Assembly: GCF_905220415.1 (NCBI RefSeq)
Contig: NC_059568.1
Location: 10,912,001 to 10,976,000 of the forward strand
DNA length: 64,000 nt
Direction of reading: 5' to 3'
Origin: Colias croceus
Lineage: Eukaryota > Arthropoda > Insecta > Lepidoptera > Pieridae
The stretch's first letter is position 1; each line of letters begins with the position of its first letter. The notes below the pieces were generated by a model, which saw nothing but the letters and a program-made list of their open reading frames with translations, did no database searches and had not been told where the DNA came from. Positions 1 to 11,477 of the stretch are shown one piece after another. The position numbers were made by a program, and so were the translations under genes.

Positions 1-1889
1 AAGTCTGCTCCTCCAGACTTCCGGTCATGTCGGTCATTTCGTCTTCCGAAAAACGCGTTGCAGTATATAAGTCGCGAACGATAAATATAAATAACGATGA
101 TTAAAAAAAAGAAACCCAAAAATCTTTTTCGGTCAGATTAAGAGAACCCACCAACATTTTTGTCAGATTAAAAAAATATGCTTTCAGAGACCGAGATAAA
201 CCTCCTCTATGAAAATCTGATGCGCACGAGTATTTCAAAAATACTTTTTTTTTGAATTTTCAAAAATTCATCGTAACTTATCGTCACACCGAAATCGTCA
301 GTTTTTTTAAGGGGAGCTTCCTTGGGGCCTACTTAACACCCCTTCCGAAAATCTGACGCGCTCGAGTAATTTTTTTTTTGTGCATTTTTTTACTAATTTA
401 TATGCCTAGCCCCACCACGCAAACCGGCAGATATACTAATCTGTTAACCGTTGTTGTCAGAGGCACTTGGGGCATATACGTAGTATGAATATCTGACGAG
501 ACGCTCGACGACGCTCGAGAATGCCCAAATAACTGTTATTATTTTACATTTTTGAAAAACCGTACACGCCAAACCCACCGCTAAAATGGTTTTTACCATA
601 CAAGCTTTACTTTTCGAAATTATTTTATCTTTCGATTTTGTTAAGTCTCGATGGCGCCGTCGAATTACGCCATTTAGCTACCTCGCCTCCCCAACTAATA
701 TATTGTCGGTGTTCTCTCAATTTATTTTGATTGACATTCATTCGATTTTTAGATTTACACAATTTGTTAAAAAAAAATTATAGGTTCCGCTTTTATTTGT
801 TTTTCGATCAGAGGACAACACAGGTTTATGTAATAAGATTTCATTTCGGTATCATCATTCGAGGGATTAAATTAGACTATCATTTTCCGGGGCAATAAAT
901 AAGAAAATGCGACAGAATATAGAGCTGTGCTTTCTGCAACTTTTAGGCTAGGTACTATTTCGCATTACCAAGTGAATAAGTTTAGGGAATACGTTTTTTG
1001 AGGGGGGTTATAACTTATAATCCACAAGCTTAAACTCTTTTCAGATATAGCGATTTCGAATGCTATTCGAAATCAAAATTCAAAAGTTTAGTGTTATTAT
1101 GTAAACCAAGAGGCACTTTTACCAAAATAATGAATGAGTTAGTTTTTAATCTACCCACAGTTTTAAAATGTTAAGCATTTTTTAAGGTAACCATCTCATA
1201 GGAATGTGTTTTTCTAACATCGGGCTGAAATGGATGTTATTGAAGAGCGCTTAATTTTTGTTTAAATTATTCGATTAAAAGTAAACTTATGTATCGTTTA
1301 ATGTTAATATCAGCATTTGTAATGAGTGTCACAAGGCGTATAGAAATATTAAATATTGCCCATAGCAATTCATAAAAAGTAAAAACTATGTTGTAGGTAA
1401 TAAAGCCAATAAAGTTATATTAACTATGACTTGCGTCAATAACAAGCAATCGAGATCCGACTGATTAAAAGTTAATGAAAAAATGGAAAATTTATTGAAA
1501 GAAAAATTTAAATGAAAGAGAACGATTCATCTGCATATAAAAACTGAAGGTACAATTTGTTTGATCTGCAATTCGCAATAAGTATTTTTTATTGTGAATA
1601 CGAGTGATTTGATTTTAACGAGTATGAAATTTTTTTTATCAAAATAGCTGTTCGCCATAAATTCTCAAAACCACTTTATGGCATGAAATTATTCGTCGCG
1701 ATTATATTCTTACACAATGTCATTAAATTTTCCTCTTCAGCCACAAATACTTGTACTTAATTTTCTTACCATTTAACGTTCGAAGGTAAATTGGTGTCGC
1801 CGATTTTGTATGGTCTCATTAATTATTGCTTGCGTTTTAATGTTTTTGTCGCTTTTGTCCTGATTACCGCGAACGTTCCGTCAATATTA
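1..1889. other. Intergenic, no gene seen; degenerate tandem repeat near 200-520
   Basis: No convincing coding region. The first 600 bases contain three related segments about 135 bases apart, each with a core like ATCTGACGCGCTCGAG (near 215, 350 and 486). This looks like a decayed tandem repeat or transposon fragment. The remainder is AT-rich without recognised signals. Confidence 0.4.
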
Positions 1890-2455
1890 GTTCAGGATAC
1901 ATCGCCCATTTTTGCAAGTGACTACTATCAAGCTGATTTTCCGTTTGTAGCTTTATTTTGATGAGACACCGAATAATTTCGTGTACGAAACTCTCGATTG
2001 TGGTAGCTAACAGGGATAACAAGGATACAATTTTTTGATTTGATGGTTCTCAAATATTTATTACGCAATTTGTAGGACAATATGTCTGTTGATTTATATA
2101 AACATTAACTAAGTGAAAACAAAAAAATCAGCTTGTTAGTAATCATTTATGATGACCTCGTTATCGATACACTTTGGAAAGGGGGACTCTTTGAACAAAC
2201 CATAGATTTTGTAGGACAAATATTTTTTCGAATAATTAAGGTAATTATCTTGAGATTGAACAAAAAAAAATATTCAGTTAGTAATAAATATTTGAGAACC
2301 ATCAAATCAAAAATTTTTATCCTTGTTATCTCTGTTAGCTACCACAATCGAGACTTTCGTACACGAAATTATTGGGCGTCTCATCAAAATAAAGCTACAA
2401 ACGGAAAATTAGCTTGATAGTAGTCACTTGCAAAAATGGGCGATGTATCCTGAAC
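1890..2455. mobile_element. Non-autonomous DNA element with 175-bp terminal inverted repeats, copy 1
   Basis: The element starts GTTCAGGATACATCGCCC and ends with the reverse complement of that sequence. The two arms, 1890-2064 and 2281-2455, match closely over 175 bp and enclose about 216 bp. A TA dinucleotide lies directly outside each end, as expected of a Tc1/mariner-type target duplication. A second copy lies at 39534-40104. Apparent open frames inside (for example 2133-2417) run through the arm and are not genes. Seen: arms, TA flanks and second copy. Inferred: the superfamily, because no transposase is present. Confidence 0.85.
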
Positions 2456-3330
2456 TATATTTATTATTTGCACTTTACAGACCTAATTACGAATTTATAC
2501 TCTTGGGTTGATTTGTACATATGTATTAGGTATTCTTGATTGGTATTATATATTCTAATATATAATTTAAGTTGTATTTTATATTTTTTATTAGATCACT
2601 GCTATAAAGATATAAACGATCTTTTTTACAAATTTCAATAAAATATAACGCAGTTAAACTTTTACATACCTACATAAAATCTGTAAGTAATAAAAAATTT
2701 AAAGGTTTGCCATTGAGAAATGTCCTTTGAACGCGCCCTAAGCCTTATTTGCTTTCTCTAGTATGAATGGAACTTTTATAATACTTTGTAAGTCAAGTAT
2801 GTTTAGAGAGAGATTCCCGTGCAGAATATTGTCCTATTTGTTTGTATAATAGCGTCTCTGGAAATAAACTAGGGAAGATGTGAATATATTTTTCTCCTAC
2901 TTCATCTTTTCTTATATTTTTGATCATTATTTTACCTTTTGACCGCAATGTAAGGAAAATAAATAATAATAGTTCTATTGAGATATTTATTCTTTTGTAA
3001 GAGAGGTAAGTACCTAATACAATATTGAATTTGGGCGGATGATAATTGCGACCGTCGTTGATATTATAATGCCGGAACAAGTTAATAGTTAAAGAGATTG
3101 GTTCAAATGAATCTAAGTCAGTTCATCTGATCGTGATTCCCTATTCCGATAAGATAGTGAATTAAACATATACGGTTTCCCGTCAATATTATTTAGTATC
3201 AGGCGGCTTCCATTCTACCGCATGACTTTTTAATGCATCTAGGAAGGCCTTACCGTCTGATTGTCTGTATAATAAACTATTAATAAAACACTACTATTTA
3301 AGATTATAAATTTAAATTTAAATAATAAAA

Positions 3331-3437
3331 CATATATTATATTATTAATGCGAGAGTGTGTTTGTTAGTTTGTTTGTTTCCCTATCTTTTACATCGCAAT
3401 ACCTTACTTCTTTTGATCACACGGGCAAAGCCGCGAT
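3331..3437 (-). repeat. Degenerate retroelement tail fragment
   Basis: It has the order typical of the family seen at 41471-41671: an AT-rich ATATTATTAATGCGAGAG start, a run of TTTG units, then GGGCAAAGCCGCG. The middle is eroded. Orientation is given relative to the copy at 15861-16106. The assignment rests only on the end motifs. Confidence 0.35.
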
Positions 3438-4952
3438 TGAGAAGTTACAATAAACAATATAAAACATACTATATAATATTATTTATCTAAGATCAAAAGG
3501 CAAGTCTCATTTTTTAATTTAACTAAGTATCTAAATTGGACTCACTTATTCCTTTAAAATAGCAGAAATAACAATAGAAATATTGAGAATTATTGATTTT
3601 GTTTATTTTTAAATCTTACGTGTACTGTAGTACTCATATATGAAAAAGTTTTTAATTAAATTTATGGCTGTGCTATATATAAGAACCTAGCGGTTACTTG
3701 TTTTGTTGAATGTACAATGTACACTTCCACGATGATTATATTTTAGTTGTTAGCAAGCGCTGCTGTTGACATTTGGAAGTATGTTATTATACATGTAAAG
3801 CACTAAACAATACACCCCGTCAGCCAGTGTTTAATTACTGACCCAAAACTTTAAAATTATACCACATTTTTATACAAATGCATTGCTTATGTTTTGCGTT
3901 TATTCCATCCGTGAAAATGATATATTTATAGGACTGTATTTATCACATACGCCTATGAAGTGTTTCTTTTTTAGTTATATATACGATCACCGAACAAATT
4001 TAGCTTTATTTTTATATTTTTAATCATTTCAAATACCTTTAACCGAAAAAGTCAAAAAATAAGTAACGATTCTCCTCTCTATGTCTCCTTTCAACATTCG
4101 GTACCTTTGTTATCAACATTTAGATGCTTTGGATATGATAAAAAATAACTTTTCAAGATATTGTGACAGGGAAATGCGGTCAGTAAATTTTATTTAAATA
4201 CATTTCAAACGGACTTCTAAGTTAAATTGACGTCAAAATAATGTTATACTCCAAAGGCATTTAAGTAAATTTAATAAGACTGGGATTTCAATTATTTTCT
4301 TATTTGAAAATTTCTCTCTGTTAGTTTAATTTATTGCATTGAGTTTTGTTTTACTATGTACATTTTTAGCGTTTTTAAGTCTCTTGTTTTAAAAGGAAAT
4401 ACGCTGAAAACAACACTGAAGCTGTAGAGTGCTTTTCTGTTTTCACAATCAAATACAAATATAATTTTTAGTCTACAATAAAATTAATAATGCTATTATA
4501 TGATTGATGATAATATATCTATAGAAACAGATCAGTTTTTGTTTATATGAACAAACATAAATAAGCATTATCCAAATGCGAGTAATTAGTCAGACAATAA
4601 TTAAATTATTAGCCGACATTCGAGGTGGCGGTTTAAGGTCGTAAAACAATAGACTAATGACGTAATTACATAGGTACTTGCATTGGTAACACGACATCGG
4701 TTAATTGACCCCAGTTATCGACAAGATTGACTTACGATTATCGCCCTACGTTTACTCTATGTGATTAGTTACTTGCACACACTCGTGGATGCATTGGTTG
4801 AACGAGCAAATATTGATGCAGCGTTTGTCTGAAATTGTTTATTGTCAATATTGATGTTAGTCACGCGTACGTTTTTTACTAGAGTAACAAGTTATTGTCT
4901 CAAAAACATTTTGCCATGTGTTGTAGAATTTCACATCACGAATAATGAACGT

Positions 4953-4992
4953 TGTTCTAAACGCCTAGATGTTAATCTCGGCGTTTGGAACA
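4953..4992. repeat. 40-nt near-perfect palindrome
   Basis: TGTTCTAAACGCC pairs with GGCGTTTGGAACA with a single G-U wobble. One T/C mismatch follows, then AGAT pairs with ATCT around a GTTA loop. An 18-bp stem with a 4-nt loop is stronger than chance would suggest, but the loop is small for a microRNA precursor. Function unknown. Confidence 0.6.
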
Positions 4993-6118
4993 TAATGTCA
5001 CGCTGGTAACTTCGTATTGCTGACTGTGAAGTTTTAGCGCTATAAACTATTTCTATCATAAAGTTGGCGAGTTGTGGTTATGACGTAGGTAAGTACTTTT
5101 TCTTCTCGCTCGGCAAAGTTTCATTCTCAACACGGGAAGTAAGACGGAAGTGATAACGGCGTCTGTGAGATGAGTGGGAAGTGAAGATGGCTTTAAAAAT
5201 CAAATTCTTGTGTGATTGGTTAAATTTCAGTAGTCTTCCAAGGTGCTCTATAGTTTAATATTACCTAGTCTGTATTCAGAACCTATAACCTGACAGATAA
5301 ACGTTATCTACAGCTTACGTCAATCTCATACATTCGTAGTCTATTCTATTGAACGCTACGCTAACAGAAAGCCACTTGGCTAGGGGGGCTGAACTGTCGC
5401 AATGTATCTGTGTAAGCGTGTCCTATCTCTAACTTAAAATTGCAACGACCTTGTAGCAAATTTTAAAATAATTGAGTCTCCTAGTCATGAATACCTAATA
5501 CAAAATGGTCTTCTTTCTCTTGGATAACAAGCAAACTAATTGCTCGGTTTTTTATTAGGTATTGTAAATGTCCGTGATGAAACTAGAAAAACGACCAATT
5601 ACGGCGCTCATTTAGCAGAGGTCTTGAAAAACATTTTTTGTTGTTAGACTAATGGGTACAATTTGATAAATATTGTAAATCAGTCTTGAAATTCTTTTAA
5701 TAAAGGAGAATATTAAAATTTCTTACTATTAAAAAAAGTTATGATAGGTATTATAAGTAGGTATACTGGAAATGTATTGATCGTGACAGACTATAACAAA
5801 ATGTATACTTATTAATTAACATGTTAGCTTAAGACATTAAACCTACGTCCATGATGCCAAATATTTATTAGCGTGGAGCGGATCTTGATCTCGACATGTA
5901 AATTTTATTGTTTTTCGCCAGAAAATACCGTATATATTAAAAGACTAGATGTTTTCCACTTGAATACTTTTTGTAGGGTCGATGACAACAATCCCGGGAC
6001 CCTTTCTTAAGTACCATTAGAAAGAAGCTGTTGTAACGTTCTAGCTATTGCCACCGTGTGTAACTTTTTATTCTTATTGCGAGAAATCCTACTTTCGTGA
6101 ATATAATATGTCCTTTTT

Positions 6119-6365
6119 AACCGACTTCAAAAAAAGGAGGAGGTTATCAATTCGGCCGGTATGTTTTTTTTTTTTTTTATGTATGTACACCGATTACTCC
6201 GAGGTTTCTGAACCGATTTACGTGATTCTTTTTTTGTTCGATGCGGGATGGTGTCGAATTGGTCCCATACAAATTTTATTCGGATAGGCCCAGTAGTTTT
6301 TATTTTATGAGCATTTTTGTCTGTAGGTATTTGTGAATTTTGCAAGTGCAAGTTTGAAGTCGGTT
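6119..6365. mobile_element. Short interspersed element bounded by AACCGACTTC / GAAGTCGGTT
   Basis: A 247-bp segment has 10-bp perfect inverted ends (AACCGACTTC and GAAGTCGGTT), extendable by several A/T bases, and an internal poly-T tract. I recognise this sequence type as a very common repeat of butterfly and moth genomes, from general familiarity rather than a search. No clear target duplication can be read because the flanks are T-rich. Short open frames on both strands are incidental. Confidence 0.65.
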
Positions 6366-7784
6366 GTTTTTAACGCAGTTATGTTTTGTTGCCGTGCAGA
6401 AAATTTTTAAGGTAAGTAATAAATGAGTATTACCGGCTATTATGTTTGTTTCGATAAGTGTTATACTATTTAGTATATCGGTATTATGTTTATTATACCA
6501 ATTTTTATACCAATGAATCAACTTTTAATCAAAATAATCATGAAAAACTTTGGCGTAAATATCTTTGTTTAAATACAACAGTAACTAGGTACCTAAACGC
6601 AATGCAGTTCAGGTATTCTATTAATATAATAATTCTCTTCTGCGTATCATAATTGACATAAATGTTTAGCGAGATTGTGGTATGAATTTGTCTGTATATT
6701 GGAATATTACCGGAATACATTTCTACTAAATTAATTTTCATTACATTACCAACGAACAAATTTACATTACCTAATGAGCACTGGACTATAATTTTGTACA
6801 ATCCAACCTGCCGACATAAAATTATTGTTTCAATTATTTGTATCGAATGCAATACGGATTATTACTTTAATTCCGATGAAAACGATAAAAATAAATGTAA
6901 ATAAAGTGGATGAGAATGTCTCGCGTACGCGTTCTGTATCGTGGGGGTATTATATCGACGTCGGAAGTGTGCACTAGTTATTGAAGAGGAAACCTTAGAT
7001 ATCAGCTCGAGCAGTTTCGAATTGTGATTGAACTTCTTTGTTTGCTGTGCAGTGTGATCGAACATCGCCTCTAGTCATGAAAATGTTTTATATCTTATTT
7101 GCGGCGAGAGTTCAACGATGGCTTTCACAATACGGCTCAATATATTGTGGTTAAACTTATTGTATTGGGGATTACTAGGGTTTAGCGGATGTGATATGTG
7201 TTTTGTGTATTACGTTTTATAAACATTTGGTAAATTTCAAAATCGAGTAGATTTTCGGATTACGGAGAGCATTTTTTTTATGTTTTAAATATTTTTTCAA
7301 ATTTTCAGCTGTATGTGAATAATTACTATAAAGTTATAGCACATGGATATAAGAGTGCGATGTCGCGAAATAATTACATAATTATAAGGACAGCTAAATC
7401 TATTTTTCCGTACCTGATATTTTACATACTGACTACGTCTATCACTTCTTTTTCTCTTTTCCTAAAAATCGGTAGAGCAACATATTTCGTATCTTTGTTT
7501 CGCTCCATTCACATTGAATATATGCTTATCAACTTCACTATCTCGAAACTACTTCGCTAAATTAAAAATTGTTTCGTTGTTGCTTTTGCGAGAAAACAAC
7601 ACATAAACGAAGTTGCGGACAGTTGAAGCGGTTATTTTGTGCAGCTCATGCATCTAACAGAAACAGAATTTCATTGCACACAATAGTATGAATTCTTAAC
7701 GTTCTATGCAAAAGCTGTATAATATGACCTTTTAGGAAATCCACCATCACCATCTTACACTTTTTTGTTAAGTTGGATTCAGAA
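6366..7784. other. Intergenic; possible promoter-like region near 6900-7100
   Basis: Mostly AT-rich. The part from about 6905 to 7115 is less AT-rich and leads into a short open frame (7118-7222, listed separately). There is no TATA/initiator pair that I would defend, so it is only a candidate 5' leader. Nothing else was recognised. Confidence 0.3.
7118..7222 (+). CDS. Candidate small ORF or first exon with signal-peptide-like start (unsupported)
   Basis: ATG in good context (A at -3, G at +4) opens a 34-codon frame. It begins MAFTIRLNILWLNLLYWGLL and then reads GFSGC, which looks like a signal peptide with a cleavage site before Cys25. It stops at TAA 7220-7222. It could be a first coding exon with later exons elsewhere, but none of the GT dinucleotides inside is a strong donor and no partner exon was found. 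Chance remains quite possible in this AT-rich sequence, because hydrophobic codons are T-rich. Confidence 0.2.
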   Translation: MAFTIRLNILWLNLLYWGLLGFSGCDMCFVYYVL

Positions 7785-8735
7785 TCTGGGGGCACGGTAG
7801 TGCCCCCGCCAAGACGAGCCAAGCGAACAAGCACGGGCACTACCTACCTTTTCTCGAAGCGCTTCGACGTTTTTTTGAACCCTCATAACTTGGGTTTGGA
7901 TTATGCTAGATCAACAAAATTTTCGAGATATATTGTCAATAGCGGACTTATTGAACATATTAAGTTTTAATTACATTAGCTTTTATACTTCAGATTTTAT
8001 TTATATCTAAAAAACGCTAATTTCGTCACTGACTCACTGATGATCATCAAAATTCTTAAGGTATTTCCTAATGTCCTAGAAAGCTGAAATTTTGTATGTA
8101 AGCTAGTATTAGCACACAAACAACAAAAAAATTATAAAACTTGTAACTTTCATCCCCCAACCCCTTAAACTAGGGGATGGGAGTTTGTATGAGACCTGTA
8201 ATTTTAAATTAAATTTTGATGACGCTAGAGGTCTAATATAATAATCTAAAACTTGGTTCCCCTAGATATATATATGTATAGGTACTCCTTGTTAAAAAAA
8301 AATATTTAAAAATTTAATCGACATATATCGAGACATATACTTCAGATCAGATCATATAAATATGAATAGAAGTGTTGCGAACGTCTCCTGCCTCTTACGT
8401 CCACACAGTAGCTAAAAATAAAAAAAAAATTAAGAATAAGAAAAAATAAGAGAGTGGGCTATAAAAAAAGGCGTCTCTGATGTGCAAGAAATACACCCCA
8501 AAAAAAGAAGAAAAAAATATAAAAATTTTTTGTTACAAACAACTTACAAAAAGAAATGAAATCCCACCAAAAACATTTTCATGTAAAATGTTGCCAACCC
8601 GAGCCCATATGACTCGCACTGTCAAAAAGTTATCAGATCTAATGTAGAGCCAAGCTTCTAAACACTACACGCCCTAACTATACAAGGCCTAACTTCACAA
8701 ACTCTACACCTTAGTCAAAATATTATGTGGCTGAC
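7785..8735. repeat. Dispersed repeat, copy A (left side of satellite)
   Basis: The copy begins with a perfect 8-bp hairpin, GGGGGCAC-GGTA-GTGCCCCC (7788-7807), and runs to the edge of the satellite. It matches copy B (9741-10484) almost base for base over its first 500 bases. Copy A carries about 200 extra bases around 8310-8520 that copy B lacks. The last ~170 bases (from about 8562) are the same module that forms the arms of the inverted repeat at 10312-10746, with a few differences. No coding capacity. The element class is uncertain; a non-autonomous Helitron/Helentron-like element is one possibility because a hairpin lies near one end. Confidence 0.8.
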
Positions 8736-8750
8736 CGACCACCGACAGTC

Positions 8751-9688
8751 GACACAGACACCGACACAGACACAGACACCGACACAGACACCGACACAGA
8801 CACAGACACAGACACAGACACAGACACAGACACCGACACAGACACAGACACAGACACAGACACCGACACAGACACAGACACATACACAGACACCGACACA
8901 GAAACAGACACAGACAAAGACACAGACACCGACACCGACACAGACACAGTCACAGACACAGACACAGAAACAGACACAGACACAGACACAGAAACAGACA
9001 CAGACACAGACACCGACACCGACACCGACACACACACCGACACTGACACAGACACAGACACTGACACAGACACAGACACTGACACAGACACAGACACAGA
9101 CACAGACACAGAAACAGACACAGGCACAGACACAGACACAGACACAGACACTGACACAGACACAGACACAGACACAGACGCTGACACAGACGCTGACACA
9201 GACGCTGACACAGACGCTGACACAGACGCTGACACAGACGCTGACACAGACGCTGACACAGACGCTGACACAGACACAGACACCGACACAGACACCGACA
9301 CCGACACAGACACAGACACCGACACAGACACCGACACAGACACCGACACAGACACAGACACCGACACCGACACCAACACAGACACAGACACCAACACAGA
9401 CACAGACACAGACACAGACTCAGACACAGACACCGACACAGACACAGACACAGACACCGATACAGACACAGACACAGACGCTGACACAGACACAGACTCA
9501 GACACAGACACCGACACCGACATTGACACAGACACAGACACAGACACCGACACAGACACAGACACTGACACAGAAACAGACTCAGACTCAGACGCAGACA
9601 CAGACTCAGACACAGACACAGACACCGACACAGACACAGACACAGACACAGACACAGACACCGACACCGACACAGACACAGACACAGT
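8751..9688. repeat. Hexanucleotide satellite (GACACA/GACACC)n, about 0.94 kb
   Basis: An almost uninterrupted tandem array of a 6-bp unit, mainly GACACA with GACACC, GACACT and GACGCT variants. Because the period is a multiple of three, several frames on both strands stay open for more than 300 codons and translate as Asp-Thr, Thr-Gln or Ser-Val dipeptide runs. These are artefacts of the repeat, not proteins. Within it, 9178-9273 is a regular sub-array of eight 12-bp units. The array is inserted exactly between copies A and B of a dispersed repeat. Confidence 0.97.
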
Positions 9689-9740
9689 ACACTATTATAT
9701 TTTTATCTATTATATATTTTTATCTATTATATAAACACTA

Positions 9741-10484
9741 TCTGGGGGCACGGTAGTGCCCCCGCCAAGACGAGCCAAGCGAACAAGCACGGGCACTACC
9801 TACCTTTTCTCGAAGCGCTTCGACGTTTTTTTGAACCCTCATAACTTGGGTTTGGATTATGCTAGATCAACAAAATTTTCGGGATATATTGTCAATAGCG
9901 GACTTATTGAACATATTAAGTTTTAATTACATTAGCTTTTATACTTCAGATTTTATTTATATCTAAAAAACGCTAATTTCGTCACTGACTCACTGATGAT
10001 CATCAAAATTCTTAAGTATTTCCTAGAAAGCTGAAATTTTGTATGTAAGCTAGTATTAGCACACAAACAACAAAAAAATTATAAAACTTGTAACTTTCAT
10101 CCCCCAACCCCTTAAACTAGGGGATGGGAGTTTGTATGAGACCTGTAATTTTAAATTAAATTTTGATGACGCTAGAGGTCTAATATAATAATCTAAAACT
10201 TGGTTCCCCTAGATATATATATGTATAGGTACTCCTTGTTAAAAAAAAATTAAAACTTTAATCGACATACTTATAAAATTTTGTTACAAACAACTTACAA
10301 AAAGAAATGAAATCCCACCAAAAACATTTTCATGTAAAATGTTGCCAAGACGAGCCCATATGACTCGCACTGTCAAAAAGTTATCAGATCTCATGTAGAG
10401 CGAAGCTTCTAACACTACACGCCCTAACTCTACAAGGCCTAACTTCACAAACTCTACACCTTAGTCAAAATATGTGGCTTGGCC
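9741..10484. repeat. Dispersed repeat, copy B (right side of satellite)
   Basis: A direct repeat of 7785-8735. It starts with the same GGGGGCAC/GTGCCCCC hairpin just after an AT-rich linker (9689-9740) that itself repeats TATTATATTTTTATC. It ends at GGCTTGGCC, 10484. It lacks the internal ~200-base segment of copy A. The two copies diverge immediately outside the hairpin, so the hairpin lies at or within about 5 bases of the repeat's edge. Confidence 0.8.
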
Positions 10485-10746
10485 GTTCGTTACTACAAGA
10501 ACTATTGTATAACACAAAAGTAATGCACAGTGAATTAATTTTTCACCTTACGCCGATGTGAATGTAGCGAAATGGCCAAGCCACATATTTTGACTAAGGT
10601 GTAGAGTTTGTGAAGTTAGGCCTTGTAGAGTTAGGGCGTGTAGTGTTAGAAGCTTCGCTCTACATGAGATCTGATAACTTTTTGACAGTGCGAGTCATAT
10701 GGGCTCGTCTTGGCAACATTTTACATGAAAATGTTTTTGGTGGGAT
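10312..10746. repeat. Perfect 173-bp inverted repeat with 89-nt loop
   Basis: Left arm 10312-10484 (starts ATCCCACCAAAAACATTTTC, ends GTGGCTTGGCC) and right arm 10574-10746 are exact reverse complements over 173 bp by my comparison. They enclose the 89-nt spacer 10485-10573. The left arm is the terminal module of copy B. The zero divergence points to a recent inversion-duplication, to gene conversion between arms, or to a young element. The RNA of either strand would form a long hairpin. Confidence 0.9.
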
Positions 10747-11119
10747 CCTAATTTCTAAACATAATACGTGAAACCGTAGTTCAATAGATAGCTATTCACC
10801 ACCTACTTAAGACCAAAAGAAAAGAGAGAAATTTGTTTTGTGCCTAATTTTCTGTTTTAAATTAAACACGAAAACGAACTTTAAGAAATCTTGAATCTTA
10901 AAGAAATCAATGTTAATAATTCCATAACTGAGTTTAGTGTAGCTGGACACATAGGACACATTGCACAAAATAATCCTTCTGAGCAAAGTAAATTGAGTAA
11001 AGTGTGTAACAGTAAACTGAAATGAAAAGACTAAGAGTCGCTTGAAATAATCTTCTTATTATCTTTTGCTAAGTTCATTTAATAGAGTTAACCCAGAGCG
11101 AGTACTTTGAAATTTTAGT

Positions 11120-11149
11120 GAGACTAGTCACTAAGTGTAGACTAGTCTC
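11120..11149. repeat. 30-nt hairpin, 10-bp perfect arms
   Basis: GAGACTAGTC and GACTAGTCTC flank a 10-nt loop. Purely structural observation; no function assigned. Confidence 0.5.
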
Positions 11150-11203
11150 CTAGTAACATTAGTACTAAACTATATAGCTTGTATAGTATAAATAAATGTT
11201 CAT

Positions 11204-11477
11204 ACAGGGTGGAAACTTTCCTAAGTATTCACTTAAAATACCTAATAGAGAAAGCAAATTTTTCTGAAAAGAAACATTCCCTTATTTGTAGTAAGTTCTG
11301 TATTTAATTTTTAGTAAGTTCAATTCCCTTTTGCATCAAGTGAATTTTCGAAAATCCTTAATTACAGTTCTATTTAACTTTAAAGATATAAAGGAATGTT
11401 TCCTTTCAGCACATTTTTCTATCTCCAGTATTTCCAGTACTTTCCCTCCAGGGCCCATTGAAAATGTTCACCCTGTA
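11204..11477. mobile_element. Possible short MITE, TACAGGGTG/CACCCTGTA ends
   Basis: A 274-bp segment lies between TACAGGGTG and its reverse complement CACCCTGTA. If the outer TA on each side is the target duplication, the element ends are CAGGGTG. CAGGGTG-type ends with TA duplications are common in insect mariner-like elements. Only nine terminal bases pair, so this is tentative. Confidence 0.4.

Larger units (their letters stand above)
2456..6118. other. Intergenic, AT-rich; no gene seen
   Basis: No coding region is supported. The stretch contains a degenerate retroelement tail (3331-3437) and a short palindrome (4953-4992), listed separately. GTAAGTA after position 5088 resembles a splice donor, but no reading frame supports an exon there. 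Confidence 0.4.

Noticed and set aside
2133..2417. 94-codon open frame inside the first TIR element
   Set aside because: It runs through the inverted-repeat arm of a non-autonomous element, starts without ATG and has no transposase motif.
8715..9756. Very long open frames on both strands (106 to 343 codons)
   Set aside because: They are dipeptide runs (Asp-Thr, Thr-Gln, Ser-Val, Cys-Val) forced by a 6-bp satellite with no stop codons in those frames. Not proteins.
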